23,028 nt of DNA from Chara braunii (lineage: Eukaryota; Streptophyta; Charophyceae; Charales; Characeae): assembly GCA_003427395.1 (NCBI GenBank), contig BFEA01000104.1, positions 2,731,967 to 2,754,994 on the forward strand. The letters run 5' to 3'. Every line of letters begins with the position of its first letter. Position 1 is the first letter of the stretch. Under the pieces are notes generated by a model. That model was given only the letters and a program-made list of their open reading frames with translations. It was not told the DNA's origin and ran no database searches. The position numbers and the translations under genes were made by a program. Shown here piece after piece: positions 1 to 9,369 of the stretch.

Positions 1-86
<86 letters not shown>
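1..86. repeat. (CT)n(CA)n compound microsatellite
   Basis: An uninterrupted CT tract from the window edge to about 43 switches directly into a CA tract to about 86, followed by a short GA run. The same CT-to-CA compound structure recurs at 4920-5051, on the other side of the transporter gene. The left edge is cut, so the full length is unknown. Confidence 0.97.
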
Positions 87-89
<3 letters not shown>

Positions 90-188
90 AGAAGGGGAGG
101 CACAGGCAAGGAAAGCACACGGAAGAAAGAAGTAGACGTGTACCTACATCGAACCATAGTCTGTCTATCGAGGCGCATGTGAAAATGA

Positions 189-254
189 ACGCCTCTATCC
201 TAAATGGATTTCCTACTGGCATTACGCCTCTATCCTAAATGAATTTCCTACTGG
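189..254. repeat. Short tandem duplication, 31 bp unit with 35 bp period
   Basis: The segment 189-219 is repeated at 224-254 with a single G/A difference; a shorter fragment (CTAAATGGATTT) recurs at 289-300, across the stop codon of the transporter gene. It lies in the presumed 3' UTR of that minus-strand gene. No function is evident. Confidence 0.9.
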
Positions 255-288
255 AATAAAAAAGAATATAGAGGACGACAAGCAATCA

Positions 289-2864
289 CTAAATGGATTT
301 ACACACATCGCCGAACCCCATATTGGCCCCCTCCTTATAGAGTTCCAGAACTTCAAGCGTTCCGAAGACGCCCATGATCCCAACGCTGACCAGGATAACT
401 GCCGACGTGGCAAAGATGATGACAGACACTCTTCCCCATCGCTTGATGATTTTGGCTATGGCGGCATGACCAAGCCAGGAGGCAAATGCGCAAATGCCGG
501 AGAAGTATACGGCGTACCCGACCGGAATTCTGCCTAGCAGACCGTACTCGGCGACCGACATCGACGAGGAGAAGAGCACAATGAAGATTCCCGTTGCCGA
601 CGTAACCTGGGGTTCAAATCCGAGTTCCAGCAGCAGGGGACAGATCACCATCCCCCCACCAAGTCCAAGGAGACCTCCCATTACGCCAGCTGTCAGAGTC
701 ATCATCGGAAACAGAAACAGCTCCCTTGTCCCTAGAATGGGATCCCCATCCTTATCCGTTTTCTTACCCTCTCGATGACGCTGACGATCCCTGGATCCTG
801 TACATGAGGCCTTGGTCTCCGCGGTCCCGATCAACGGATCGCCGCACTGTCCATCCCGACGATGCACCACTTCCGTCGGTATCCCTTCCCCTTCCCCTTC
901 CCCTTCCCCTTCGCCCTGCTCGGCGGGCGATTGCCCAGCGAGCCGGCGTTCGTTCTCCTTGTAGAATGTATAGATCACGATTCCTGTCACGATGCAGGCC
1001 AACGGGATCTGGGACAAGGTAATTAACCAATACCCCAGGCCGCAAGACGTGATAAATGTCCTCCCGTTGATACAAATCTTCCCGCTTTTGACAACCTGGA
1101 TGACAAAGAAGAGGAGCCAGACAACAACAAGCATGGCCATCTTCTTCCATGGAAGTTTAAGTCTCCCTTCGGTTCTCTCCCCCTCTCTCTTCCTCCGCTC
1201 TTCGCTTGGCTTGTTCATCGATACCGCAGCAGAACGACCACAGAGATCCCGACAACAACAGGGAGGACGACGAGGAGGAGGAGGAGGAGAAGGAGGAGGA
1301 GGAGATGGGAGGAGTTTCTCGGTCAGATGCGAGTCAGACATAGCCGCCGCCCCTCCTCTCAGCCGAGCGAACAACGAAGGACATCGTTCCTCATGTTCTC
1401 TCGTTTGCGTACTATCGTCGTCACGATCCCCGCCATCATCATGATTGGATCTCGTACAGGCCCTCTGGACATCGCTTCTGCTGCTGTGGACCCACTCCTC
1501 TCCCTTCTCCTCCTCCTCCTGCTCCCCACCTTCTCGGGTCCTATAGTAGCCGTTGACCCCATTGTTCTCATTATTTCGCGAGCGGTTGTCATAATCACAG
1601 CATTTCGCTACCCCCTCCTCCTCCCCGCCCTCCTCTGAGATAGTGATGGATTGATGATGATTGGTCTTTCGCTCTGCTGCTTCTCCGGCCGCCATAGCCG
1701 CCAAGCTCTCCTTCTTCCACATTCGGCAAGCGCTGCGGAAACTGCGAAATGACACGTAGGAGAGCAATGCGACGAGGAGAAGAAGAACCAACCAAGAAGG
1801 GAAGACTACATTGCACAGCACGCCCACACTGATACCTAACAGAAGCATGGGCTGAAGGAGAAGGGTGACATCGTAGTCTATCAACGGTCTGTCCCTCTTG
1901 CTGGGTGAAGGATGCCGATGACTGATATTGTAGGCAAAGCTGACAACAGCGCCGCCAAGGATCATGGACTTAGAAAGAGCGACAGAAGTTTTGGGGTCGA
2001 ACTGAAGCAGCAGATTGAAGAGGGGAACAAACAAACCACCTCCTCCCACTCCTCCAGCGTTGGCCAACGCGCCTGCAAGTACAGCCAGAACGGATGCGAT
2101 CACCAGACGAGCAGAGGGAGGCCAAAGGTCATCAACCAGACTGATTACCTCGCTCTGCTTGTCACCACTCTTCCCCTCACGACGAAACTCGACTGCCATA
2201 CCTCTCCCCGCCATCGTCGTTACTTCCTCAACTATCAATCCTCCTCCTCCTCCTACTGCCCCTCCTGCTGCTGCTTCTGGTGTTGCTACTGCTATTGATG
2301 ATGATGATAATGATGCTTGTCGTCTTCTGATTCCTCCTGCTTCTGTTGCTGCTGCTGCTGATGATGATGATAATGAGGATGAAGAAGATGGTGGTGATAA
2401 TTGGGAGCTTGCCACGTGTACCTTATCAGGGATTGATGGGACCGGTTGTTCATATTGTCTGTCGTCGGTATAGCCGCCATAGCCAGAGCTTGCTTCTTCC
2501 CCGCTTACGCTTGCTCTGCCAAGGCTTATAGAGCACACTCCCGGCTCCAGACCGTAATAATGGTCCCGTCCAGAAAGCTCCCTGCTACCTCTGATTGGCC
2601 TGATCCTTAATTCTCCTCCTCCTCCTCCTCCTCCACGTGTCATAATCTTCCAGGACAGGCTGACGAGAGTGCTACCGAACGCCACGTGTGCCTTGTCCAA
2701 CTCGTCATCACTACGTTGACGTGGATTGCTGCCGTTCCTCGCCACCTCCCCCTCCTCCTCCTCCTCCTTAACAACCTCCTCGAGTCCTGGAGTTAAGCGC
2801 CCCACCCCTGAGGACTGAGTTACCGTCCAACGATGGTCGGGATTCCTACTGGTCTTTCTGCCGC

Positions 2865-2896
<32 letters not shown>

Positions 2897-3525
2897 AGTT
2901 CCTCCACCGATGCGTATCTATCATCGGGATCGGGACCCTCCGAGACAGGCCGTTGTTGTGCCGCGGCGCCGCTGACCATTGCTCTCCTCCCACTGCCATC
3001 AGCACCCTCGTCACGCTTGAGACGAGGCCCTTTCCGGGCGATCCACGTCATCGCCGCCTGCTGCTGATCAGATACGACCACAGCGACGTGTGAAGACGAC
3101 GTGGGGGAGGAGTGCGAATGACCAGACGACGGAGCCGCCGCCAAATCATCGGAAACGGTTCTGCTCTCCTTATCCTCATCGGATAGCGAGTAATCATCCT
3201 TATCCATACTCGAGATGCCACGTGTCATGCTGACGCAGGATGACCGATCTCCAGCAGAAAAAGGCATTGCTAGCAGCAGAGCTGGGAGGTGAAGGAGAAG
3301 GACGAGGGAAAGGAGGACACGGATGACGGTGGGTGATCTCCTCGATAAGCCACCACTACTTGCGACTGATAACCGCCGCCTCGCCGTCATCTTCCCTCCT
3401 CCTCTCCCTTGTCTTCTCTCGACACTCCCCCGGCCAACCTTGCTATTCATCTTGCCCCTCATCGACCGGGGACCTGACATGTATGACCACGCATCTCCCT
3501 GCCCGTCTGGTTCCCGCCCAATCAT
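289..3525 (-). CDS. TauE/SafE-family (sulfite exporter-type) membrane protein, plant type, with large low-complexity insertions
   Basis: This is a putative anion or organosulfonate transporter of the TauE/SafE (DUF81) family; the substrate is inferred from family name only. The frame is open without intron for 1,078 codons from the first true ATG at 3525; the frame is open to 3588 but only with a TTG. ATGs at 3450 and 3390 have better -3 purine contexts. Starting at 3390, the N-terminus is a basic stretch followed by a Leu-rich hydrophobic segment (about 3270-3325), a convincing signal peptide. Two family half-repeats are present: one near 1705-2125 with glycine signature GGVGGGG (2034-2057), the other near 330-1160 with GLGGG (648-665). 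The halves show typical plant features, including a WKK-plus-hydrophobic segment opening the second half. Known land plant homologues are around 450-500 residues; here poly-Ser, poly-Ala, acidic and Pro-rich stretches roughly double the length. About 180 hydrophilic residues separate the halves, and a Gly-Glu repeat is encoded at about 883-910. It is intact and single-exon, so it could be a retrocopy or a truly intronless gene. Confidence 0.85.
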
Positions 3526-3559
3526 CGACGCGCCGGAGATAGAAGCAGATGACGGCGCT

Positions 3560-3904
3560 GGAGCGACTCGACGCCCCGATACGTCCAATGCGTTCGAGAA
3601 TGATTACAAAAATAGACGTCAGGAAAAGCTCCGATCCGTCGATCTCCTGAAGACGTGAACAATGCAAAATTTCGACGCGAACTATCAGTCACACACACCG
3701 GAATTGCGACGCAGAGGACACACACACACACACACACACACACACCGGAATTGCAACGCAGAGGACAGCGGTGGAGGGATTCGATCCCGGGATCAGTCCA
3801 ACGCTTTCGAAAATGATCACCAAAATCGCAATCAGGAAAGGCAGGGGAGGGATTCAGTTCCCGTGACACGCGAACAATGCAAAAGACGACGATGCTAACT
3901 GTCG

Positions 3905-3915
<11 letters not shown>
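3560..3915. repeat. Imperfect direct duplication with CA tracts upstream of the transporter gene
   Basis: Segment 3560-3697 and segment 3769-3915 align along their length: both contain a GTCCAAxGCxTTCGA core (3584 and 3796), then a GAACAATGCAAAA block, and both run into CA repeats. Between them a 21-bp block at 3700-3720 is repeated at 3747-3767 with one change. CA tracts lie at 3719-3744 and 3907-3953. The duplication lies outside the coding region if translation starts at 3525 or later, so it sits in the 5' UTR or promoter of the minus-strand gene. Confidence 0.8.
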
Positions 3916-3956
<41 letters not shown>

Positions 3957-3957
<1 letters not shown>

Positions 3958-4040
3958 CTAGGAAGAAGAAGAGGAGGAAAAAGAGGAAGACGAAGGGGAA
4001 GGAGAAGAAGACGAAGAAGAGGAAGAGGAAGAGGAAGAAT
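3957..4040. repeat. GA-rich purine tract
   Basis: About 80 bases are almost purely A and G on the plus strand (GAA and GAG repeats), directly after the CA tract that ends at 3953. The long reading frames here encode only poly-Ser or similar and are repeat artefacts. Confidence 0.9.
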
Positions 4041-4080
4041 ATAAAGAAGAATAGTTAAAATAGTGAAAACAATTAAGATA

Positions 4081-4682
4081 GTGAAAACAGGGGGCAACTG
4101 TCTTGCGTACACGCTTCACAGAATTTCGTTCAGTACAAATCCGCGCGTACAAGTCGTTAGACAACACCCACATTACCCTACTCGCGTTTCCATCGGCTGC
4201 GCTCCGATCATCCTCAGGGAGCATTCCGCACTACCATGCCTTGCGGCAGACCTGCTGACAAAGGGAATCAGCAATGGCCTAGCGGCTGCCGCATGCGCAT
4301 CAAGGAAGATTTTGGAGCTACACATGGACACTCGAACACGTGGAATGCTCCCTGCCGCATGCGCATGCTGCAAGTAAAAGAGCAAGTGGAGGAGGAGGAG
4401 AAAGAACAACAAGAAAACGGAGTAGATACACACTTGCAACAGTAGAAAACGGAGGAGTAGAAGAAGACGAGGTGGGATGGGAAAAGAAGAGGAAGATGGA
4501 ATGATGAAATAGTCAATTGTGAAAACAAGGGCCAACTGCCATTCGTACACACTTCAAATGCTCTTCAGTCCAAAAGACGCGCGCACTACCAACGTTCCCC
4601 GAAGCGCGTTTCAATCGAGTGCACTCCGGTCATCCTCAGGGGGGTTCCCGCACAACCGTGCCTTGGCGGCAGACCTACTGTC
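4081..4682. repeat. Pair of diverged direct repeats of about 170 bp
   Basis: Segment 4081-4259 and segment 4519-4682 share order and sequence: GTGAAAACA at the start, a GCAACTG or CCAACTG block, GTACACxCTTCA, a CATCCTCAGG block (4208 and 4631) and a GGCAGACCTxCTG end. Each copy is preceded by purine-rich DNA. The spacer (4260-4518) has two copies of TGCCGCATGCGCAT near 4287 and 4352, and an inverted GGAGCATTCC / GGAATGCTCC pair (4219, 4343). No coding function is seen; this may be a decayed tandemly duplicated element. Confidence 0.7.
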
Positions 4683-4702
4683 CTTCAGCACAACTGACTA
4701 CA

Positions 4703-4725
4703 GTGATGATGATGATGATGATGAT
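4703..4725. repeat. (GAT)n trinucleotide microsatellite
   Basis: About seven uninterrupted GAT units. No gene is supported around it; the stretch from 4726 to 4919 is purine-rich anonymous DNA. Confidence 0.95.
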
Positions 4726-4917
4726 AAGCTGGAAAATGACCGGAGTAATATAGAGAGTAAGGGAAGCGAGGGAAGATGGCAGAGAAGAAGGGATTGAAGA
4801 CAACAGGACGAGAAATTGAAGAATAGGGACACAGAAACGACGGACAGAATGAAGGATGCGCAGATGAGGTCGCGAAGAACATGCAGTTCAACGCTAAAAC
4901 AGAAAAAAATCGACAAC

Positions 4918-4919
<2 letters not shown>

Positions 4920-5016
<97 letters not shown>

Positions 5017-5051
5017 GCACGCGCGCGCGCGCACACACACACACACGCACA
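4920..5051. repeat. (CT)n(CA)n(CG)n compound microsatellite
   Basis: About 56 bp of pure CT are followed by CA repeats, a CGCACGCACG transition, a run of CG dinucleotides near 5022-5032, and CA again. The CA and CG part alternates purine and pyrimidine for more than 60 bp, the classic Z-DNA-prone pattern, and the CT tract is a polypyrimidine mirror repeat. Long reading frames on both strands here are repeat artefacts. Confidence 0.97.
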
Positions 5052-5594
5052 ACACACGCACAAGCGGGCCAGCGCGGGCATGCAATGGCACAGATGAGAT
5101 GTGGAGGACTGCCGGCGTCATAAATCAAGATGACGATTGAACTCTGACGCTGGAGCGCAAGATGGAAGACAAAAAAACAAGGAGAAGAGGAGAGAAAGGA
5201 GAAGGGGGAGGAAAAGGTCAAGGTAGAATGACTAAGGCAAGGGAAACTCAGAGGGAGGGGACCAGGTCGAGAAAGACAGAGGGAGGGAGCTCAGAAGATG
5301 GCGAAGATTGGGCAGAGAGAGGAGAATGCACAGACGGAGCGGGCTTAGAGAAGCCACACCGCTTCACGGGAAGAGAAGAGAGAGGAGAGAGGAGAGAAAT
5401 AAATTCGGGCAAGTACAAGAAAGACCTCTGCGCACACTCTCATGGGTCATTCTCACCAAGGCTCTATCCGTCGATCCTATAGATCGGCCGATCGGACTGC
5501 ACAAGCCCGACGTCAGAGGCGAATCTCAAATAAATAACACATACGTGCCAACAGACAGATTGAACTGCACAAGAATTCAATGGAAAGGCAATCT
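5052..5594. other. Anonymous DNA without a supported gene
   Basis: Purine-rich DNA (GGAGAGA-type stretches from 5160 to 5400) followed by mixed sequence. A 12-bp perfect palindrome, GATCGGCCGATC, lies at 5482-5493. Open frames exist but have low-complexity composition and run across the hairpin and tRNA-like sequence downstream, so I do not call a gene. Confidence 0.6.
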
Positions 5595-5601
5595 TCACTT
5601 G

Positions 5602-5721
5602 GGGCATCTGCACACCACTCTCGAAAAGTGCAAAATGAGAATGAACCTCCCGCTAGAACATGGCCAGATGCGGCCGCCACATTTTTGTCTTTTTCATTTC
5701 GAGAGTGGTGTGGCGATGCCC
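5602..5721. repeat. Imperfect foldback hairpin (MITE- or miRNA-precursor-like)
   Basis: The 25-base arm at 5602-5626 is inverted at 5697-5721 with only two mismatches, leaving a loop of about 70 bases. Weaker complementarity continues into the loop (left 5624-5650, right 5672-5697) and a little outward. The shape fits a small foldback element or a plant-type miRNA or siRNA precursor. No target duplication was identified. Confidence 0.75.
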
Positions 5722-5756
5722 TTCTTCTGGGAAATGAAACAACAAAAAGATCGAGC

Positions 5757-5830
5757 GGCCTATGTAGCTCGATTGGTAAGACACGCAAGTGGCATTCAGA
5801 AGATCTTGGATTCGATCCCCATCGGCCTCA
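5757..5830 (+). tRNA. tRNA-like sequence, decayed (SINE head or pseudo-tRNA)
   Basis: An acceptor-like stem pairs 5757-5763 with 5821-5827 at six of seven positions. An A-box match (TAGCTCGATTGG, 5765-5776) and a B-box-like match (GGATTCGATCC, 5808-5818) have normal spacing for an internal RNA polymerase III promoter. A TTCAGAA heptamer resembles an anticodon loop with CAG, but its flanking bases do not form a good anticodon stem, and the T-stem has mismatches. This is therefore more likely a tRNA-derived SINE head or tRNA pseudogene than a functional tRNA gene. An A-rich run at 6099-6109 could be a SINE tail, but I could not fix the ends. Confidence 0.4.
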
Positions 5831-5834
5831 TGTA

Positions 5835-6257
5835 CCTTGCTTGGCGAGCTTGGCGCCCGCCACCTACAGATAGGCCGTCGGTGCCTCCGAGAGGCGTTGA
5901 GCACAGAGTGCTGATGTCATAGGGGGAGGGGAGCGGAGGGGAGGCGCATCAACTGGCCCATCGAAGAAGCCCACCTGCTGTAGTAGATATCATACCTGCC
6001 GGCGGGTGCAGTCCCGTATGTGGGTGCAGTCCCCAATGTTCCCTTGTTCGAGGCTTGCGCAAGACTCTGTCTATATTCCCCGCAAGAATATAATGGCAAT
6101 AAAAAAAAAGGCCTGAATTACCTGTCCAGATTCGACAGGTAATTGGATTGGCTGGGCGTTAGCATTTTTTCTTTTTTTCTTTTTTTTTTTCTCTGAAAAA
6201 ACAACAAAAGAGTTCTCTCCACTACTCATCAATCTCTGAAAAAACAAACAAAAATGG
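5835..6257. other. Anonymous DNA with a short perfect stem-loop
   Basis: No gene is seen. Notable points are a tandem GGGTGCAGTCCC (6004 and 6022), an A-rich run at 6099-6109, a perfect 10-bp stem (6116-6125 with 6135-6144, 9-base loop), a T-rich stretch at 6165-6190, and a repeated CTCTGAAAAAACAA block (6190 and 6233). It may include the undefined 5' boundary of the LINE. Confidence 0.6.
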
Positions 6258-6322
6258 GCGGTTATGTCTGTGTATGTTTCGGAAGAAGGGGCTGTTATGT
6301 CTGTGTACATCCCTGCCACTTA

Positions 6323-6708
6323 GAGGCTCGCCACACAGGCTGTGGAATGTGGAAAATTTTTGACAGGTGTCAGCAAATTTTCCACAGTCGGGCCATCCTC
6401 AATTTCCGCCCCCTTTGCCACACAGGCTGTCGAGGGGCAAGGTTTTTGGTCATGGCCAGGGGGACCGGAAGTTGACGGAACAGTCCCTGACAAGGCAAAT
6501 TCGAACGCAATTTTCGAAGAAAGGTCGGCGGGCCACTGTCGAATTTCCGTCACCTGCAGGCTGGTGGAAACGGTTGCTGGAGGGCGGCTGTCGAAAGGAC
6601 CATTCTGACACCTGTCGAAAGTTTTTTGAGCCGCAATTCTTCAAAAGTTTGTGTGGCGATGCAAAATTGTCGAAAAGCAGGTTTTCGACAGCCTGTGTGG
6701 CGAGCCTC
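6323..6708. mobile_element. Tourist/PIF-Harbinger-like MITE, 386 bp
   Basis: Perfect 21-bp terminal inverted repeats lie at 6323-6343 and 6688-6708, beginning GAGGCTCGCCACACAG, and are flanked by a TTA duplication at 6320-6322 and 6709-6711. TTA/TAA 3-bp duplications are characteristic of PIF/Harbinger elements and their Tourist MITEs. A 14-bp part of the TIR (GCCACACAGGCTGT) recurs internally at 6417-6430. No transposase is encoded. The element sits inside the LINE endonuclease: taking out the element and one TTA copy leaves the LINE frame continuous across the junction. Confidence 0.88.
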
Positions 6709-6711
6709 TTA

Positions 6712-7126
6712 CTCCGAAAGGGTAACCTTTCTGTCTGAGTTACCCACCTGTATCCCTGATGTCGAAAATTTGGCCCTGCTAGGGGACTGGAACACCATAT
6801 TGAATCCAGGGTTGGATTCCCCCTCTCCCACAGCAATGTGATCGGACAGTACCCTCCTCACGGCTATCTTGGATTCACAGTCCCTAATGGAGGCTTACAG
6901 GGTAATGAACCCCAATGACCATGGGTTCACGTGGTACGGCCCGAGGCCGTCTAATCTTACCCCCCAACCCTGTCGCAGACTGGACTTCATTGCCATCAGG
7001 GAGGACCTGTGGGATCGCTGCATTTTTGCTGACTACATAGTATCCTATATTTCGGACCACTACCCGGTAGTGGTTGATATTTGGGCAGGGACATTATTCA
7101 GCAGGTTTGCCCCCCCTTTCGCCTAA
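6712..7126 (+). pseudogene. LINE APE-type endonuclease domain, C-terminal part
   Basis: In frame 2 the sequence shows the family's GDWN metal/catalytic motif shortly after the MITE, then FTWYG, RRLDFI and SDHYPV, which are the typical C-terminal motifs of L1-type endonucleases that nick target DNA for reverse transcription. A TGA at 6839-6841 interrupts the domain and a TAA ends it at 7124-7126. The frame then shifts to frame 1 near 7100-7120, where homologous sequence continues to 7278. The upstream part of the domain lies before the MITE (about 6291-6320), with little before that recognised. Confidence 0.8.
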
Positions 7127-7279
7127 ATGTGACACTTCTTAGGGATAAGGGTATTCCGGAATGGATTAATTCTCAGATGATGGATTGGTCCAGAGCCCGC
7201 ACCTTGTTCAAGTCAGAGGACCAGTGGGCAGAGGTAGGTCTGGGGATCGTCAAAGAAGCATTGATTGTTTTTTTCTAGA

Positions 7280-7640
7280 ATGAAATCAGCAGCCAAGCAG
7301 TGGCAAGAGATTAAGTACAGAAGAGAGGTGGAGCTGGCGGAATCCCAAATGGGTCTAGAACCCTTTTCTGACTACTACTGGGATGAAGGAAGGAGAAAAG
7401 CACTTTGCCAACTTGAAACATTGGATCTGCAGACATAAGCTGATTGGCTTGAGTGGCTCAAACTGCGCGGTATTATTGGGTATGACAAAATGACAAAAAA
7501 TACCTTCCGCTCATTAAACCACCACTACAGGGCCTCAGCCTTGCAGCAAAATAACTTGTTGCCACAAGAAGTTAAAGGCTGGCTCGGGGCAGGGTCAGAG
7601 CGTCAGAAGGTTTTCAAAACTTTGGGCCCATGTCAAATCC
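7280..7640 (+). pseudogene. LINE ORF2 linker between endonuclease and RT
   Basis: Frame 2 runs from an ATG at 7280 with one TAA at 7436-7438. It encodes a charged, helix-prone region with WLEWL and an FRSLNHHYR-like segment, matching the position and style of the region that precedes RT in plant LINEs. The sequence after about 7640 cannot be aligned to the expected start of RT, so a deletion or rearrangement lies between 7640 and 7740. Confidence 0.6.
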
Positions 7641-7740
7641 ATACGTCGCAAAAAACAAAAGAAGCTTTGGCCGTGATTGAAGGAGGATACACTTTTTGGA
7701 GTATTGCCCTCAGTGAGGGCACTTGGGCAGAACGAGGAAC

Positions 7741-8870
7741 ACGGGGTGCAATAAGCTCCTTCCCTACATGGGCCATATCATCCACATGGACCAAACTAGA
7801 TTCATGCCACAACATAATATTAAGGATAATATTTTGCTTGTTAATTAGACCATAAAGTACGCACGACAATGACGTTTGGACGCAGCCATCCTATTTATTT
7901 ATTTCGAAAAGGCATGACCATGTGGACTGGCACTTCTTGGACCGATGCCTAGAAAAAATGAACTTTGGACAGGGCTTCAGGCAATGGGTGAATACACTGC
8001 ACAGTTCAGCAACGACCAACATCATGCTCAATGGTCATTTATCCCCGCCTTTCTCGCTGCAAAGGTCGGTCAGGCAGGGCGACCCCATTGCCCCGCTCCT
8101 TTTTGTTACTGTCATGGAAGCCCTCGCAGCGCTGATCCGGGCGAACCTTGCCATAGAACGTATACCCATGCCCGAACTCCCATCCCACTTAATCCCGGTT
8201 ACCTCCTTATTCCCAGATGACCTCACAGTGTTAATCAAAGCCTCCATAGAGAGTATGAAAGCTTTGGCTGACACAATCCATATTTTCTCCATTGCGGTGG
8301 ATATGAAGGTAAGCTGGGGAGCTAAAACAGAAGGATGGTGGCTACAGGAGTCAGGCCTACCCCCTCCAGATGACCCGCCAGTTAACTGGAGACCAAAGGA
8401 AGAGGTCATCCGGGTGTTGGGAGCACGACTCACAGCAATGGGCCCATCCAAAGATCACGGAGACCACTTGGTCCAAACTACCATCAAAGCAATCGCCATG
8501 TGGAAAGGTCTCCACATCTCCATAGTAGGAAGGGATTTAGCCATTAACAATGTTGTGTTGTCCACCATCTGGTATAAAATAGCCTTTTGGGCTCTTCCCC
8601 CGAGTCAACTTACCTACCTCAAGGAGGCAATAACAACCTACCTGTAGAGAAATGACCACAAACTGAGGACTTGTATCAAACGGGTAGCATGGGCCCAGAT
8701 GGCCCAGTCAAGGAACAAAGGAGGCCTAGCAATTATAGACCCGGAGGATCAGATAAAGACCCTGATCTTTAAGATCATAGTCCGACTGCTAATGGCTGAT
8801 GATGTCTCATGCACTGCAGACTCAATCTTAAATGAAAATGAAAAAGATGAGAGCATACAGTAGAATCGGT
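7741..8870 (+). pseudogene. LINE reverse transcriptase, frameshifted
   Basis: Early RT motifs (LLPYMGHIIHMDQT, then DNILL) are read in frame 1 at about 7753-7840. The first catalytic region (FEKA then DHVDW) is split by a small deletion near 7910-7915. From 7922 frame 2 carries VDWHFL, the RQGDPIAPLLF motif and, at the catalytic YxDD position, FPDD, so tyrosine and alanine are changed although both aspartates remain. A TAG at 8645-8647 is followed in frame by the thumb motif RVAW and an IIDPEDQ block. The enzyme would make cDNA at a nicked target, but this copy is dead. Confidence 0.85.
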
Positions 8871-9369
8871 GAACCATTCGAATCTCTTTTGGAATGGGGC
8901 AGAGGGCTCGTAGTACCTTTATTTACAGCAATAGCCTAGCAATAGGTGCGCAGCGCAGCGCTTCAAACTATATCATCATCCCATCTTATATATATGGTAT
9001 GTCTGGCGTGCAGTCGTTGAGGCTTTACGGTCTTCGACTTCCTTCCCTGCTGATTATCCGCACCGACGCATTCATTATTGGATACTCGGCGGAGGTTTCA
9101 TCATATAGCCAGATTTGCCTTCAACATTACTATGTAAGCGCCCAAGCCCCGAAAGACAAACCGATTCATCCCTTGAGATGACTCACAAATCCCTCTTGGT
9201 CCATCCCAACAACTGTAAGGTCAAGAGATGTGGACTCCCTAGCAACAGCAGCGAAGGCTGATCTGGCCAATGACCCTCTATGGACAGTTTTCATAAAGCT
9301 TTAAGGAGACATTGGCCCCTACAAGAGCCCGCAACCCGAAAGATGGCATGAGGTCTGGAGACAACCATG
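8871..9369 (+). other. Poorly readable LINE interval
   Basis: This stretch lies between the RT thumb and the C-terminal LINE region. Short pieces such as WYVWRAVVEAL (about 8997) can be read as connection-domain remnants, but stops and frameshifts are too dense for a confident reading. It could include a small insertion; no TIRs or LTR ends were found. Confidence 0.45.

Noticed and set aside
1-86. CRISPR-like or telomeric repeat array
   Set aside because: The repeats are pure dinucleotide microsatellites with no spacers and no telomere unit.
494-2531. Plus-strand open frames across the transporter gene
   Set aside because: They are antisense shadows with low-complexity products; the minus-strand frame carries the family motifs.
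3526-3588. Extension of the transporter coding region to 3588
   Set aside because: The codon at 3588 is TTG, not ATG; the first in-frame ATG is at 3525.
3522-4224. Minus-strand open frames encoding Val-Cys and poly-Ser runs
   Set aside because: They are translations of CA and GA microsatellites.
4685-5123. Open frames on both strands encoding Ser-Leu, Thr-His and Arg-Glu repeats
   Set aside because: They are translations of the CT/CA compound microsatellite.
5757-5830. Functional Leu-CAG tRNA gene
   Set aside because: The anticodon stem does not pair and the T stem has mismatches, so only a tRNA-like relic is supported.
5308-5922. 204-codon plus-strand open frame
   Set aside because: It runs across the hairpin and the tRNA-like sequence and shows no domain or protein-like composition.
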